In this document: in pieces, positions 1 through 7,090 of the stretch
Layout: every line of letters begins with the position of its first letter
Position numbering within the stretch: the first letter of the stretch is position 1
From: Burkholderiales bacterium
GTDB taxonomy: Bacteria; Pseudomonadota; Gammaproteobacteria; Burkholderiales; Casimicrobiaceae
Direction of reading: 5' to 3'
Assembly: GCA_025354075.1 (NCBI GenBank)
Contig: JANXNO010000451.1
Coordinates: forward strand, 1 to 8,323
Length of the DNA: 8,323 nt
Position numbers and translations under genes: made by a program
Notes under the pieces: generated by a model
Told to the model about the DNA's origin: nothing
Seen by the model: the letters and a program-made list of their open reading frames with translations, nothing else
Databases searched by the model: none

Positions 1-163
1 CTACAAGTTTTCGCCCGAGATGCAAAAAGAATTTCTCGGTGATGACCGCTTTTTGCCGGTCGATTACAAGAAGGACTGGGAACTGGTACGCGCGGTTGCC
101 GTAGCGTCGGGAACGCCGTATAACCGGGCGCAGTTTGATAAAGAGAACGCAAAGAAAAAATAG
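1..163 (+). CDS. phnD: PhnD-type periplasmic binding protein, C-terminal 53 codons (partial)
   Basis: This is the 3' end of a gene that begins before the window; its reading frame starts at base 2 and ends at TAG 161-163. The visible tail begins YKFSPEMQKEF and continues through DDRFLPVDYKKDWELVRAV to a lysine-rich end (ENAKKK). It aligns without gaps to the C-terminus of the complete PhnD protein just downstream: by hand, 22 of the first 37 positions are identical, and both proteins end in KKK. It is therefore very likely a paralogous substrate-binding protein of the phosphate/phosphite/phosphonate ABC transporter family, secreted to the periplasm. It lies only 10 bases upstream of the next phnD start, so the two are probably co-transcribed. 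Whether the gene is intact cannot be judged from this fragment. Confidence 0.85.
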   Translation, partial: YKFSPEMQKEFLGDDRFLPVDYKKDWELVRAVAVASGTPYNRAQFDKENAKKK

Positions 164-167
164 GGAG
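162..167 (+). promoter_or_regulatory. Shine-Dalgarno site for the complete phnD
   Basis: AGGGAG sits 6 bases before ATG 174-176. It decides between two nearby in-frame ATGs: the one at 168 directly abuts this motif and could not use it, whereas the one at 174 is ideally spaced and begins a normal signal peptide (MKKLLIVAG). The site overlaps the stop codon of the upstream phnD copy, which favours coupled translation. Confidence 0.7.
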
Positions 168-173
168 ATGACC

Positions 174-1181
174 ATGAAAAAACTTTTGATTGTTGCTGGC
201 ACGCTTGCGAGCGTTGCCCTGGTGTCCACCGCAGCCTGGTCGCAAACCACCTGCAAAAATCGCGGCGACCTGGACGCCAACTACTGCGACGAAAACGGCG
301 ACCTGGTCGCTGATCTGCCGAAGGATCCGAAGAAGTGGAAGAACCCGTCCACATTGGTATGGGCCTACACGCCAGTGGAAGACCCTGCGGTTTACGAAAA
401 AATCTTCTCTCCGTTCACGCAACATCTCGCCGCCTGCACGGGCAAAAAAGTGGTGTTCTTTCAGGTGCAGAGCAATGCTGCCGAGATCGAAGCGATGCGC
501 TCGGGTCGCTTGCATGTGGCAGGCTTTTCAACCGGTCCGACGGCGTTTGCCGTGAACGTCGCCGGCGCAGTGCCGTTTGCGGTCAAGGGCACTGCGAAAG
601 AGTTTCAGGGCTACAACCTGATTGTGATCACCAAGGCCAGCGGCCCGATTCAGAAGCTCGCCGACTTGAAGGGCAAGAAGGTCGCGCATACCTCGCCCTC
701 GTCGAACTCCGGCAACATGGCGCCGCGCGCGCTGTTCCCCGCTGAAGGCGTGACGCCGGAGAAGGATTACACCGTCGTTTACTCCGGCAAACATGACTCG
801 TCGATTCTGGGCGTGATGAAGGGCGACTATGACGCGGCTCCGGTGGCGTCCGACGTGTACGAGCGCATGGCGCATCGCGGCCAGATCAAGGAAAGCGATT
901 TCCGCGTGGTCTATCGCAGCAAAAAATTCCCCACATCGAGCTTTGCGTACGCGCATGATCTGGAGCCAAAGCTGGCCGACAAGCTGCTCAGCTGCTTCTA
1001 TGACTATCGCTTTACGCCAGACATGGTCAAGGCGTTCGATGGCGCAGACCGCTTTTTCCCGATCAATTACAAAACATCGTGGGAGCCGGTGCGCGCAGTC
1101 GCAGCTGCGGGAGGGGAAAGTTTCGGTAAGGCGGCCTACGTGAAAGAGGCGGAACGCGAGGCAGCAGCGAAGAAGAAATAG
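174..1181 (+). CDS. phnD: Phosphonate/phosphite-type ABC transporter substrate-binding protein PhnD
   Basis: This is the periplasmic solute-binding protein of a PhnCDE-type importer, 335 residues long. It captures a phosphonate or related phosphorus oxyanion and delivers it to the permeases. A Sec signal peptide is visible (KK, hydrophobic core LLIVAGTLASVALVSTA, likely cut after AWS at residue 23). A short acidic segment follows, with Cys27 and Cys38 and a D-x-N-x-D-x-x-x-D pattern at 39-47. The type 2 periplasmic-binding fold starts near LVWAYTPVEDPAVYE (61-75). The family's ligand loop appears as SPSSNSG (174-180), where many PhnD proteins have STSG, and His207-Asp208 matches the other conserved ligand region. 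The start at 174 is set by the AGGGAG ribosome site; longer upstream readings would bury the signal peptide. It lies 10 bases after a paralogue and 3 bases before phnC. The family call is firm, but the exact substrate is not known. Confidence 0.93.
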   Translation: MKKLLIVAGTLASVALVSTAAWSQTTCKNRGDLDANYCDENGDLVADLPKDPKKWKNPSTLVWAYTPVEDPAVYEKIFSPFTQHLAACTGKKVVFFQVQSNAAEIEAMRSGRLHVAGFSTGPTAFAVNVAGAVPFAVKGTAKEFQGYNLIVITKASGPIQKLADLKGKKVAHTSPSSNSGNMAPRALFPAEGVTPEKDYTVVYSGKHDSSILGVMKGDYDAAPVASDVYERMAHRGQIKESDFRVVYRSKKFPTSSFAYAHDLEPKLADKLLSCFYDYRFTPDMVKAFDGADRFFPINYKTSWEPVRAVAAAGGESFGKAAYVKEAEREAAAKKK

Positions 1182-1184
1182 CGG

Positions 1185-1955
1185 ATGAGTTCGCCCGACA
1201 CCAAACTAAGCATCAGACATCTGGTCAAGGAATATGTGCCGGGCAAGCCGGTGCTGAAGGACATCTCACTTGACATTGAAGGCCGTGGCATCACGGCCAT
1301 CATCGGGCCGTCGGGCACCGGCAAATCGACGCTTATCCGGTGCATCAACCGGCTGATCAATCCGACCTCGGGCGAGATCATGTTCGAGGGGCGGGACCTC
1401 GCGAAACTGTCGGGAACGCCGCTGCGCGAGGCGCGTCGCCGCATTGGGATGGTGTTTCAGGAATACAACCTGGTCGAGCGTCTGACCGTGATGGAGAACG
1501 TGCTCTCGGGCCGTCTCGGTTATGTGAGCGCGTGGACGGCGTGGCGACGCAAGTTTGACGACGCCGATATTCAGAAGGCGTTTGCGCTGTTGAAGCGTGT
1601 TGGCCTCGCAGATTTCGCCAATCGTCGCGCCGATGAGCTCTCGGGTGGACAGCGTCAACGCGTCGGCATTGCGCGCGCCGTGATGCAGTCGCCGGGGTTG
1701 CTGCTAGCCGATGAACCAACCTCTTCGCTCGATCCGAAAACGTCCGTGGAAATCATGGAAGTAATGCGCGACCTGGCGGCGGAAAACAGCATTCCGGTGA
1801 TGATCAACATTCATCAGGTCGAGCTGGGCAAGCGCTACGCGCAGCGCATCATTGGCATGAGTGGCGGGCTGGTGGTGTACGACGGTGCGCCTGATGGACT
1901 GGACGCTGACATCCTGAAGAAAATTTATGGTGGTCAGGATTGGTTGGCGACGTGA
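1185..1955 (+). CDS. phnC: Phosphonate ABC transporter ATP-binding protein PhnC
   Basis: This is the cytoplasmic ATPase that powers the importer, 256 residues, normal for the family. The full ABC motif set is intact: Walker [10 protein letters not shown] (41-49), Q-loop glutamine in FQEYNLV (Q92), signature LSGGQ (152-156), Walker B LLLADEP with the catalytic Glu177, D-loop SLD (181-183) and switch His210. The stretch after the Q-loop, [18 protein letters not shown], is typical of PhnC rather than of other ABC subfamilies. ATG 1185 follows the phnD stop after 3 bases with only a weak ribosome site, so translation is probably coupled to phnD. The stop codon overlaps the first phnE start by one base (TGATG). 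It is expected to work with both PhnE proteins and with whichever PhnD is loaded. Confidence is high. Confidence 0.96.
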   Translation: MSSPDTKLSIRHLVKEYVPGKPVLKDISLDIEGRGITAIIGPSGTGKSTLIRCINRLINPTSGEIMFEGRDLAKLSGTPLREARRRIGMVFQEYNLVERLTVMENVLSGRLGYVSAWTAWRRKFDDADIQKAFALLKRVGLADFANRRADELSGGQRQRVGIARAVMQSPGLLLADEPTSSLDPKTSVEIMEVMRDLAAENSIPVMINIHQVELGKRYAQRIIGMSGGLVVYDGAPDGLDADILKKIYGGQDWLAT

Positions 1956-2743
1956 TGACGAACGCTGGACAGGTTTCTCGCGGCGATTTCTTCGCGCCTT
2001 CCATTGCGAAACGCTTCGCCTATGTGGGCGTGTTGGCGTACCTCGCTTATGCCGCTGCAACGTTGGGTTTGTCCCTTGAGCGTATCCAGCAGGGCGTTGG
2101 TCACGGCGTTCGTTTTCTTGCCGGGTTTTTCCCACCGAACTTCACTCAGTCGGATATCCTCCCCGGATTACTGGAGTCATTGCAAATCGCGTTTTTGTCC
2201 TCACTGATCGGCACCGCGATTGCGATCCCGATTGCGGTGCTGGCGGCACGTAATTTGATGCCACCATGGGTGAGCTGGATCGCGCGACTGGTGATCATTT
2301 TCTGTCGCTCATTTCACCCCGTGATTGTTGCAATCATCGCGGTGAAGGCGGTGGGCTTTGGCGCACTCGCGGGCATCATCGCGTTGACTTTTGCCAGCGT
2401 GGGTTTCGTTGGCAAATTGCTGTCCGAGGCCATCGAAGAAATTTCGTTGAAGCAGATCGAAGCGATTCGCGCGACCGGTGCGTCGTTCATGAACGTGATC
2501 GCGTACGGCGTGGTGCCGCAGGTGATGAACCGTTTTATCGGCTTCGTTGCGTATGAGACCGACAGCAATCTGCGCAATTCGACGATGGTCGGCGTGGTCG
2601 GTGCGGGTGGCATTGGCGGCACGCTGTTCTCGGCGTTTCAGCGCTTTGACTATGACTTCGTCGCAGGCATTATCGTGTGCATCATCGGGCTCGTGATGGT
2701 CGGCGAAGTGTTGCAGATTTATGTGAAACGGGTGTTCCGATGA
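1955..2743 (+). CDS. phnE: Phosphonate ABC transporter permease PhnE, first copy
   Basis: This inner-membrane permease has 262 residues. A first membrane helix lies near residues 21-39, a periplasmic stretch follows (about 40-70), and a cluster of helices begins around 75 (LQIAFLSSLIGTAIAIPIA). The EAA coupling loop that docks on the ATPase is EAIRATGASF (169-178) and is followed by the family-typical R-x-S-T-x-V-G-V-V-G-A-G-G-I-G pattern near 207-221. ATG 1955 is chosen because it overlaps the phnC stop in a TGATG junction. GTG 1952 and TTG 1940 are in frame, but they would overlap phnC further. The gene ends in an ATGA overlap with the second phnE. The two permeases are clearly related in layout but differ in sequence, which points to a heterodimeric channel rather than a recent duplication. 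Confidence 0.93.
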   Translation: MTNAGQVSRGDFFAPSIAKRFAYVGVLAYLAYAAATLGLSLERIQQGVGHGVRFLAGFFPPNFTQSDILPGLLESLQIAFLSSLIGTAIAIPIAVLAARNLMPPWVSWIARLVIIFCRSFHPVIVAIIAVKAVGFGALAGIIALTFASVGFVGKLLSEAIEEISLKQIEAIRATGASFMNVIAYGVVPQVMNRFIGFVAYETDSNLRNSTMVGVVGAGGIGGTLFSAFQRFDYDFVAGIIVCIIGLVMVGEVLQIYVKRVFR

Positions 2744-3549
2744 ACACGTCGGCTGCTGCTGAACTTGATCGCTGGATTCGTTTCACGCCAGCGCAGCGTC
2801 TCGCCCGATTTGCTGTGTTCTTCGGACTCGTTGCTGTGGTCGCTTGGGCACTCAAAACCATCGAGATCATCCCCGAGTTTTTGTACGATGCGCCCGAGCA
2901 GGTTGTCGACATGGGCCGCCGCATGTGGCCGGTCGACTGGGCGCACTTCTGGCCGGTCGTGTGGCCTGCGCTGGTGGAGACGATGCACATCGCCGCGATG
3001 GCCACGATTCTGGGCCTGATCATGGGCATCCCGGTGGGTTTTCTGGCGGCAAAAAACGCGACGCCGGTGTGGTGGTTGAATGCGATTGCCAGGTTCATTC
3101 TGGTGGCAACGCGGTCGATCTCGACCTTGATCTGGGCGCTTTTTTTCGTGGCCATGTTTGGCCCCGGCCCGCTGTCGGGTGCGCTGGCGATTGCGTTCCA
3201 TTCCATCGGCTTCATCGGCAAGATGTTTTCCGAAGGGGTGGAAGAAGCAAATCGCGGTTCCATTGAGGCGTTGCAAGCCGTCGGCGCGTCGCGCATGCAG
3301 TTGATTTTGATGGGTTACTGGCCGATGGTGCTGCCAACGTTCTGGTCGGTCGCCCTCTTCCGCTGGGACATCAACGTGCGTGAGTCGGTGGTGCTCGGCC
3401 TGGTGGGCGCAGGCGGAATCGGTATGGCGCTCAACGCGGCGATTGACCTCATTCAATGGGATCGCGTGTCGCTCGTTTTATTCACGATTTTTGTCGTGGT
3501 GATCCTGATTGAAACCATCGTGACGCAGATTCGCAAGCGGGTGATCTAG
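2740..3549 (+). CDS. phnE: Phosphonate ABC transporter permease PhnE, second copy
   Basis: This is the second membrane subunit of the importer, 269 residues. After a soluble N-terminus (about 1-22) comes a first helix (about 24-39). Next is a periplasmic segment rich in Trp and Pro (WPVDWAHFWPVVWP, 63-76), then the core helices. The EAA loop is EALQAVGASRMQ (176-187). The PhnE hallmark DINVRESVVLGLVGAGGIG (210-228) is very well kept. Start ATG 2740 overlaps the previous stop by four bases (ATGA), so its translation depends on the upstream permease; a longer in-frame extension upstream is not convincing. It is the last gene of the operon, and a strong terminator follows 4 bases after its TAG. 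Pairing of two unlike PhnE proteins with one PhnC is common in this transporter class. Confidence 0.94.
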   Translation: MNTSAAAELDRWIRFTPAQRLARFAVFFGLVAVVAWALKTIEIIPEFLYDAPEQVVDMGRRMWPVDWAHFWPVVWPALVETMHIAAMATILGLIMGIPVGFLAAKNATPVWWLNAIARFILVATRSISTLIWALFFVAMFGPGPLSGALAIAFHSIGFIGKMFSEGVEEANRGSIEALQAVGASRMQLILMGYWPMVLPTFWSVALFRWDINVRESVVLGLVGAGGIGMALNAAIDLIQWDRVSLVLFTIFVVVILIETIVTQIRKRVI

Positions 3550-3553
3550 GACG

Positions 3554-3578
3554 CGGGCGGAGCGGCCGCCCGTTTTTT
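3554..3578 (+). terminator. Rho-independent terminator closing the phn operon
   Basis: A perfect 7-bp stem, CGGGCGG (3554-3560) and CCGCCCG (3566-3572), encloses the 5-base loop AGCGG and is followed at once by six T (3573-3578). It starts 4 bases after the second phnE stop. It should separate the transporter operon from the cyclic-di-GMP gene, which would then need its own promoter in the 86-base gap 3579-3664. I see no convincing -35/-10 pair there. Confidence 0.9.
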
Positions 3579-3664
3579 AGCGATGACCGACATCGCAAAG
3601 ATGCGTAGCTGGCGCGCTGCTTACAATCAGCCAGACTCCATTTTTCAGGATATTCTTAAAAAAC

Positions 3665-5758
3665 ATGAGCGTTGAGCTGCCGGGCCCTCTGCCTACGCGA
3701 GCCGCTATGCTGCTGGCGACGCACGAGCAGTTGCGCGCGTTGACGGAAAATGTGCCAGTGAGTCTGGCCTGCTTTGATGCCAGAAGCCTGTGCTGTGTGT
3801 GCGCGAACACGCGGTTTGCGCGCCTCGTTGGCGGGGAGCCGGCTTCACTGATCGGCAAACATTGCGTCGAGATCGTCGGCGAGAAAATTGCCGAGACGGC
3901 GAGGCTGCGCGTCGATCAGATGTGCGCTGAGCGCCAGCAGATCAAGTTTGACTACTGTCTGCAACGACCTGGTTACGATGACACCTGGTTTGATGTGCAT
4001 CTGGTTCCGGATTTCGGCAAAACCGGCGAAGTAACATTTTGTTATGTGTTGATGACCAACACCACTTCGCACCGCACGGCGACCCGTCAAGCGCACGAGA
4101 CGGCCGAGCGTTTGCGCAAGTTTATGGAGGCAAGTACTGAGGGCATGGTGTTTCATGACGGCGGAAAAATCGTCGACGTCAATCCACCGCTGCTACGCAT
4201 GCTTGATTACCGTTTTGAAGACATCGTGGGTGAAAGCCCGTTGAAATTTATCGCGCTCGACGCACAGGCGGAAGCCGTGGCCGCGATGGCGGTGTCGCGT
4301 GAAACGACCTACGACAGCGCCCTGATTCACCGCAATGGATCGCGCATTCCCGTCCAGTTTTCATCGCGCAATTTGCTGTGGGACGGCAAAGTTGTGCGCA
4401 TGAGCATCGTGCGTGACATGACCGAGCGCGTCGCCGACGCCGCGCGCATTCATTTCTTGGCAATGCACGATTCGTTGACGGGGCTTGCCAATCGCACGCA
4501 GCTGATGGAAAGGCTGGCGCTGTTACTTGAGGGAGCGGGCGCAACGCGAACGCAACTCGCCGTGCTTTTCATTGATATCGACCATTTCAAGCGTATCAAC
4601 GATTCTTTGGGGCATGCCGCTGGCGACGAGTTGCTGGTGACTTTCGCCGAACGTCTGAAGACTGAGTGTGGCGACGGCGCACTGCTGTCGCGGTTGGGTG
4701 GCGACGAGTTTGTTGTCATACAGAAATTGAGTGTGAGCCATGATCAGACAGCAGCGTTTGCGCGACGCCTGCTGGATGCGCTGGCCGAACCGATCAATAT
4801 CCAGGGACGTCGCATGGTGGTCACCGCCTCGATCGGTATCGCGCGGTTTCCGGATGACGGGCACAGCGGGGATTCGCTGTTAAAAAATGCCGACGCGGCG
4901 ATGTATCTGGCCAAATCGCAGGGACGAGCCACGTTCCGCTTTTTTGATGCGTCACTCGCGCAAGCGGCTGATCAGGCGCTGGCCATCGAAACGCAGTTGG
5001 GGGACGCCATTCGTAATCAGGAGTTTGAGCTTTTCTACCAGCCGCAATTGAGCGAGCCCGACGGGGTTTTGATTGGCGTTGAGGCGTTGATCCGCTGGCG
5101 GCATCCGGTGCTCGGGCTGATTGGCCCGGCCCAGTTTATTGCCGTGGCAGAGGGTTTGCAGCTTATCGTGGCTATTGGCCAGTGGGTGCTGGACGAAGCA
5201 TTGGCGCAGGTGCTGACCTGGAAGTCGGCCGGCTGGCCTGAGCCCCGGGTCGCGGTCAATCTGTCGAGCGCGCAGTTTCGTGCGTCGAGCTTCGTGGAGT
5301 CGGTGCTTGCGGCATTGCGCCGACACGGGCTGAAGGGTGAGAATCTGGAGCTTGAGCTGACCGAGCGCATGCTGATGGACGAAAGCGACGATGCGGCCGC
5401 AACTCAGGCCACGCTGGCCGCGTTGACCGCTGCCGGAATCAGCGTGGCCATTGATGATTTTGGCACGGGCTATTCGTCGTTGTCGCACCTGCGCACATTG
5501 CCGATTGATCGACTGAAGATCGATCAGTCCTTCGTGCGCGAAATCGTGGATTCGCGTGACTGTTTTGCCATCACCGAAGCCACCATTCGCCTCGCATCAA
5601 GCCTGGGCATATTGACCATTGCTGAAGGTGTGGAGACCGAGGCGCAGCGAGCGATCCTGCGACAAATGCATGTCCATGCCACGCAGGGTTTTCTGATCGC
5701 GCGACCGATGTCTAGTGGTGATTTTGAGCGCTGGTTGCAAACAGCAAAATTTGCGTAA
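3665..5758 (+). CDS. PAS-PAS-GGDEF-EAL cyclic-di-GMP signalling protein
   Basis: This 697-residue soluble protein has no membrane helix or signal peptide. Two PAS-like sensor domains (about 20-135 and 147-258) lead into a GGDEF domain (about 260-430) and an EAL domain (about 440-690). GGDEF is exact (345-349), with the metal/substrate stretch FIDIDHFKRINDSLGH (302-317), so diguanylate cyclase activity is plausible. The RxxD product-inhibition site expected at 336-339 is absent (GDGA). The EAL domain keeps the residues needed for hydrolysis of cyclic-di-GMP: E473-A-L, N532, E564, D597-D598, K618 and E654. Both activities may exist, with the PAS domains setting the balance; the ligand or cofactor is unknown. 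ATG 3665 has only a distant AGGA (3647-3650), so an internal start such as ATG 3707 cannot be excluded. It is separated from phn by a terminator and followed 17 bases later by yffB. Confidence 0.95.
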   Translation: MSVELPGPLPTRAAMLLATHEQLRALTENVPVSLACFDARSLCCVCANTRFARLVGGEPASLIGKHCVEIVGEKIAETARLRVDQMCAERQQIKFDYCLQRPGYDDTWFDVHLVPDFGKTGEVTFCYVLMTNTTSHRTATRQAHETAERLRKFMEASTEGMVFHDGGKIVDVNPPLLRMLDYRFEDIVGESPLKFIALDAQAEAVAAMAVSRETTYDSALIHRNGSRIPVQFSSRNLLWDGKVVRMSIVRDMTERVADAARIHFLAMHDSLTGLANRTQLMERLALLLEGAGATRTQLAVLFIDIDHFKRINDSLGHAAGDELLVTFAERLKTECGDGALLSRLGGDEFVVIQKLSVSHDQTAAFARRLLDALAEPINIQGRRMVVTASIGIARFPDDGHSGDSLLKNADAAMYLAKSQGRATFRFFDASLAQAADQALAIETQLGDAIRNQEFELFYQPQLSEPDGVLIGVEALIRWRHPVLGLIGPAQFIAVAEGLQLIVAIGQWVLDEALAQVLTWKSAGWPEPRVAVNLSSAQFRASSFVESVLAALRRHGLKGENLELELTERMLMDESDDAAATQATLAALTAAGISVAIDDFGTGYSSLSHLRTLPIDRLKIDQSFVREIVDSRDCFAITEATIRLASSLGILTIAEGVETEAQRAILRQMHVHATQGFLIARPMSSGDFERWLQTAKFA

Positions 5759-5775
5759 TTTTTTGCGGGGTACTG

Positions 5776-6117
5776 ATGATTCAGGTGTACGGAATCGCCA
5801 ATTGCGACAGCGTGAAAAAGGTGCGCGCGTGGCTTGATGCGCACGGTATGGCCTACACCTTTCACGACTACAAGAAGCAGGGTGTACCTGAGACTGAGTT
5901 GAAGCGTTGGCTGGCGGCCAAGGGTTGGCAGAGCGTGCTCAACCGCAAAGGTACGTCGTGGCGCGCACTCGATGAATCGGTCAAGGCGAGTGTGGTGAAC
6001 GACGCGTCGGCGATGGCGGTGATGCTGGCGAACGCGAGCACCATCAAGCGGCCCATTGTCACGCACGGCGACGCCATCGTGGTCGGCGTTGATGGGGCGG
6101 CGCTGGCGTCACTGTAG
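5776..6117 (+). CDS. yffB: ArsC/Spx-fold reductase-like protein, YffB type
   Basis: This small cytoplasmic protein has 113 residues and a thioredoxin-like ArsC fold. It matches the YffB branch of the ArsC family closely: YGIANCDSVKKVRAWLD (5-21), FHDYKKQG (29-36), LNRKGTSWR (55-63) and IKRP (90-93). E. coli YffB, from memory, is about 118 residues with the same blocks. Only one cysteine (Cys10) is present, so any reductase chemistry would need glutathione or a partner. The family is often labelled arsenate reductase, but YffB proteins are not established arsenic enzymes, and no ars genes are near. The start is well supported by GGGG at 5767-5770, 5 bases before ATG. It probably shares a transcript with the GGDEF-EAL gene 17 bases upstream. 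Its end converges on the ApbE gene with a 14-base gap and no terminator hairpin in it. Confidence 0.9.
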   Translation: MIQVYGIANCDSVKKVRAWLDAHGMAYTFHDYKKQGVPETELKRWLAAKGWQSVLNRKGTSWRALDESVKASVVNDASAMAVMLANASTIKRPIVTHGDAIVVGVDGAALASL

Positions 6118-6131
6118 CGCCGCGAATTCGC

Positions 6132-7076
6132 TTAATCCGAACGCAGGATTTGCCCGTCTGCATCGATCGCCAGGTAACTGACGTCCTGACCTTGCAGAAA
6201 CGCGAGGGCGTCTGGCCCCTTAAGCATGGCAGTGGTCGCCATCGCGCCTGCCGCCACACAGATGGGCGCGATGACGCTGATGGATTGCCAGTGCTGCGCG
6301 GGCCAGCCCGTTTTTGGATTCAGGATATGGCAAAAACGCTCGCCGTCGGCAATAAAAAAGCGTTCGTAATCGCCGCTGGTAGCGAGCGCGCCTGCGCTGA
6401 TCGGGATGCTGGCGATGACCGCACCCTCCGGCCGTGCGGCGCGTGCTTTTCGTGCCTCTCGTGCCTCTCGTGGATCGCGAATGCCCATCAACCACGGTGA
6501 GCCGTCGGCCTGCGGCCCGATTACGCGAATGTCGCCGCCCAGATTGACCAGGCCGTGCTGCACGCCTTCCTCGGCCAGCAGCGTCGCCGCACGATCTGCG
6601 GCGTATTCTTTGCCGAAACCGCCGAAGTCCAACTCCATGCCGGGCTGCATCAGCCGCGCTGTTTGCTCGTTCCACTGCACGTGACTCCAGCCGATGCGTG
6701 GCAGCACGGCTTTGAGTTGCGCTGGCGATGGTTTGCGTCCTGTTTTGAAATCCCACACCTGGCGCAATACGCCTGACGTCGCATCAAACAAGCCGTCGCT
6801 CAGCGCAAAGAGCTGCGTGGCGAAGGCGAGCAACTGCGCAGTTTCTGCGTCAATGCCAATCGATGCGCCGTTGCCTGATGCGACGTTGATTCGCGACACG
6901 ACGCTGTCCGTTCGGTAGCGCGAATATTTCGTCTCGATGCGTTGCACCTCGGCAATCGCCAGCGCCGCCAGCGTTTGCGCGCGCGCCGCTGCAACGCCCG
7001 CCAGACGCACTTCGCAATCGCTCGCCATTGCCACAAATTGAACGCCGTAGTCCAGCGGTGATGCGGAGATCGTCAC
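6132..7076 (-). CDS. apbE: ApbE-family FAD:protein FMN transferase homologue
   Basis: The family moves FMN from FAD onto a threonine of target redox proteins. This copy has 314 residues from GTG 7076. Family blocks are ELDFGGFGKEYAADRA (148-163), NLGGD (178-182), SGDYERFF (234-241) and CHILNPKTGWPA (249-260). Two things are odd. No signal peptide or lipobox is visible, although many ApbE proteins are exported lipoproteins. The usual A-D-A-L-x-T magnesium motif reads AGAMAT (276-281), with Gly in place of the metal-binding Asp. It may thus be a cytoplasmic branch with altered chemistry, or inactive. GTG 7076 is chosen because AAAAGG lies 8 bases upstream; TTG 7100 would add 8 residues (MPKKKASA) but has no ribosome site, and ATG 7028 would trim 16. 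A 9-base tandem repeat encodes REAREARKA (203-211). No FMN-protein partner gene is nearby. Confidence 0.9.
   Translation of the reverse strand: MTISASPLDYGVQFVAMASDCEVRLAGVAAARAQTLAALAIAEVQRIETKYSRYRTDSVVSRINVASGNGASIGIDAETAQLLAFATQLFALSDGLFDATSGVLRQVWDFKTGRKPSPAQLKAVLPRIGWSHVQWNEQTARLMQPGMELDFGGFGKEYAADRAATLLAEEGVQHGLVNLGGDIRVIGPQADGSPWLMGIRDPREAREARKARAARPEGAVIASIPISAGALATSGDYERFFIADGERFCHILNPKTGWPAQHWQSISVIAPICVAAGAMATTAMLKGPDALAFLQGQDVSYLAIDADGQILRSD
6442..6468. repeat. Three 9-base tandem repeats inside apbE
   Basis: On the + strand the units are CGTGCTTTT, CGTGCCTCT and CGTGCCTCT, followed by a fourth partial CGTG. Read on the coding strand they give R-E-A, R-E-A, R-K-A in frame, forming a charged insert between the IRDP and RPEG segments. 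Unit length is a multiple of three, so copy-number change would leave the reading frame intact. Confidence 0.8.
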
Positions 7077-7084
7077 GGCACTTG

Positions 7085-7090
7085 CCTTTT
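7085..7090 (-). promoter_or_regulatory. Shine-Dalgarno site supporting the apbE GTG start
   Basis: On the - strand AAAAGG, the end of a run of eight A, lies 8 bases before GTG 7076-7074. Neither TTG 7100 nor the out-of-frame ATG 7105 has a purine-rich site upstream. This is why the shorter start was preferred. Confidence 0.55.

Noticed and set aside
2682..3456. Long open frames on the - strand across the second phnE (about 200 and 245 codons)
   Set aside because: They lie fully opposite a clear permease gene, are rich in Arg/His/Pro or Met/Thr as expected of shadow frames, and have no family motifs.
3622..3627. TACAAT as a -10 element for the GGDEF-EAL gene
   Set aside because: No -35-like sequence lies at 16-18 bases upstream, and the extended -10 TG is one base out of place.
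4952..5488. Open frame of 178 codons on the - strand opposite the EAL domain
   Set aside because: It is a composition-driven shadow of the well-conserved EAL coding sequence, with no recognisable domain.
6122..6131. 10-base palindrome GCGAATTCGC in the gap between the converging yffB and apbE genes
   Set aside because: It has no loop and no T tract, so it does not support a bidirectional terminator. A short palindrome like this is expected by chance.
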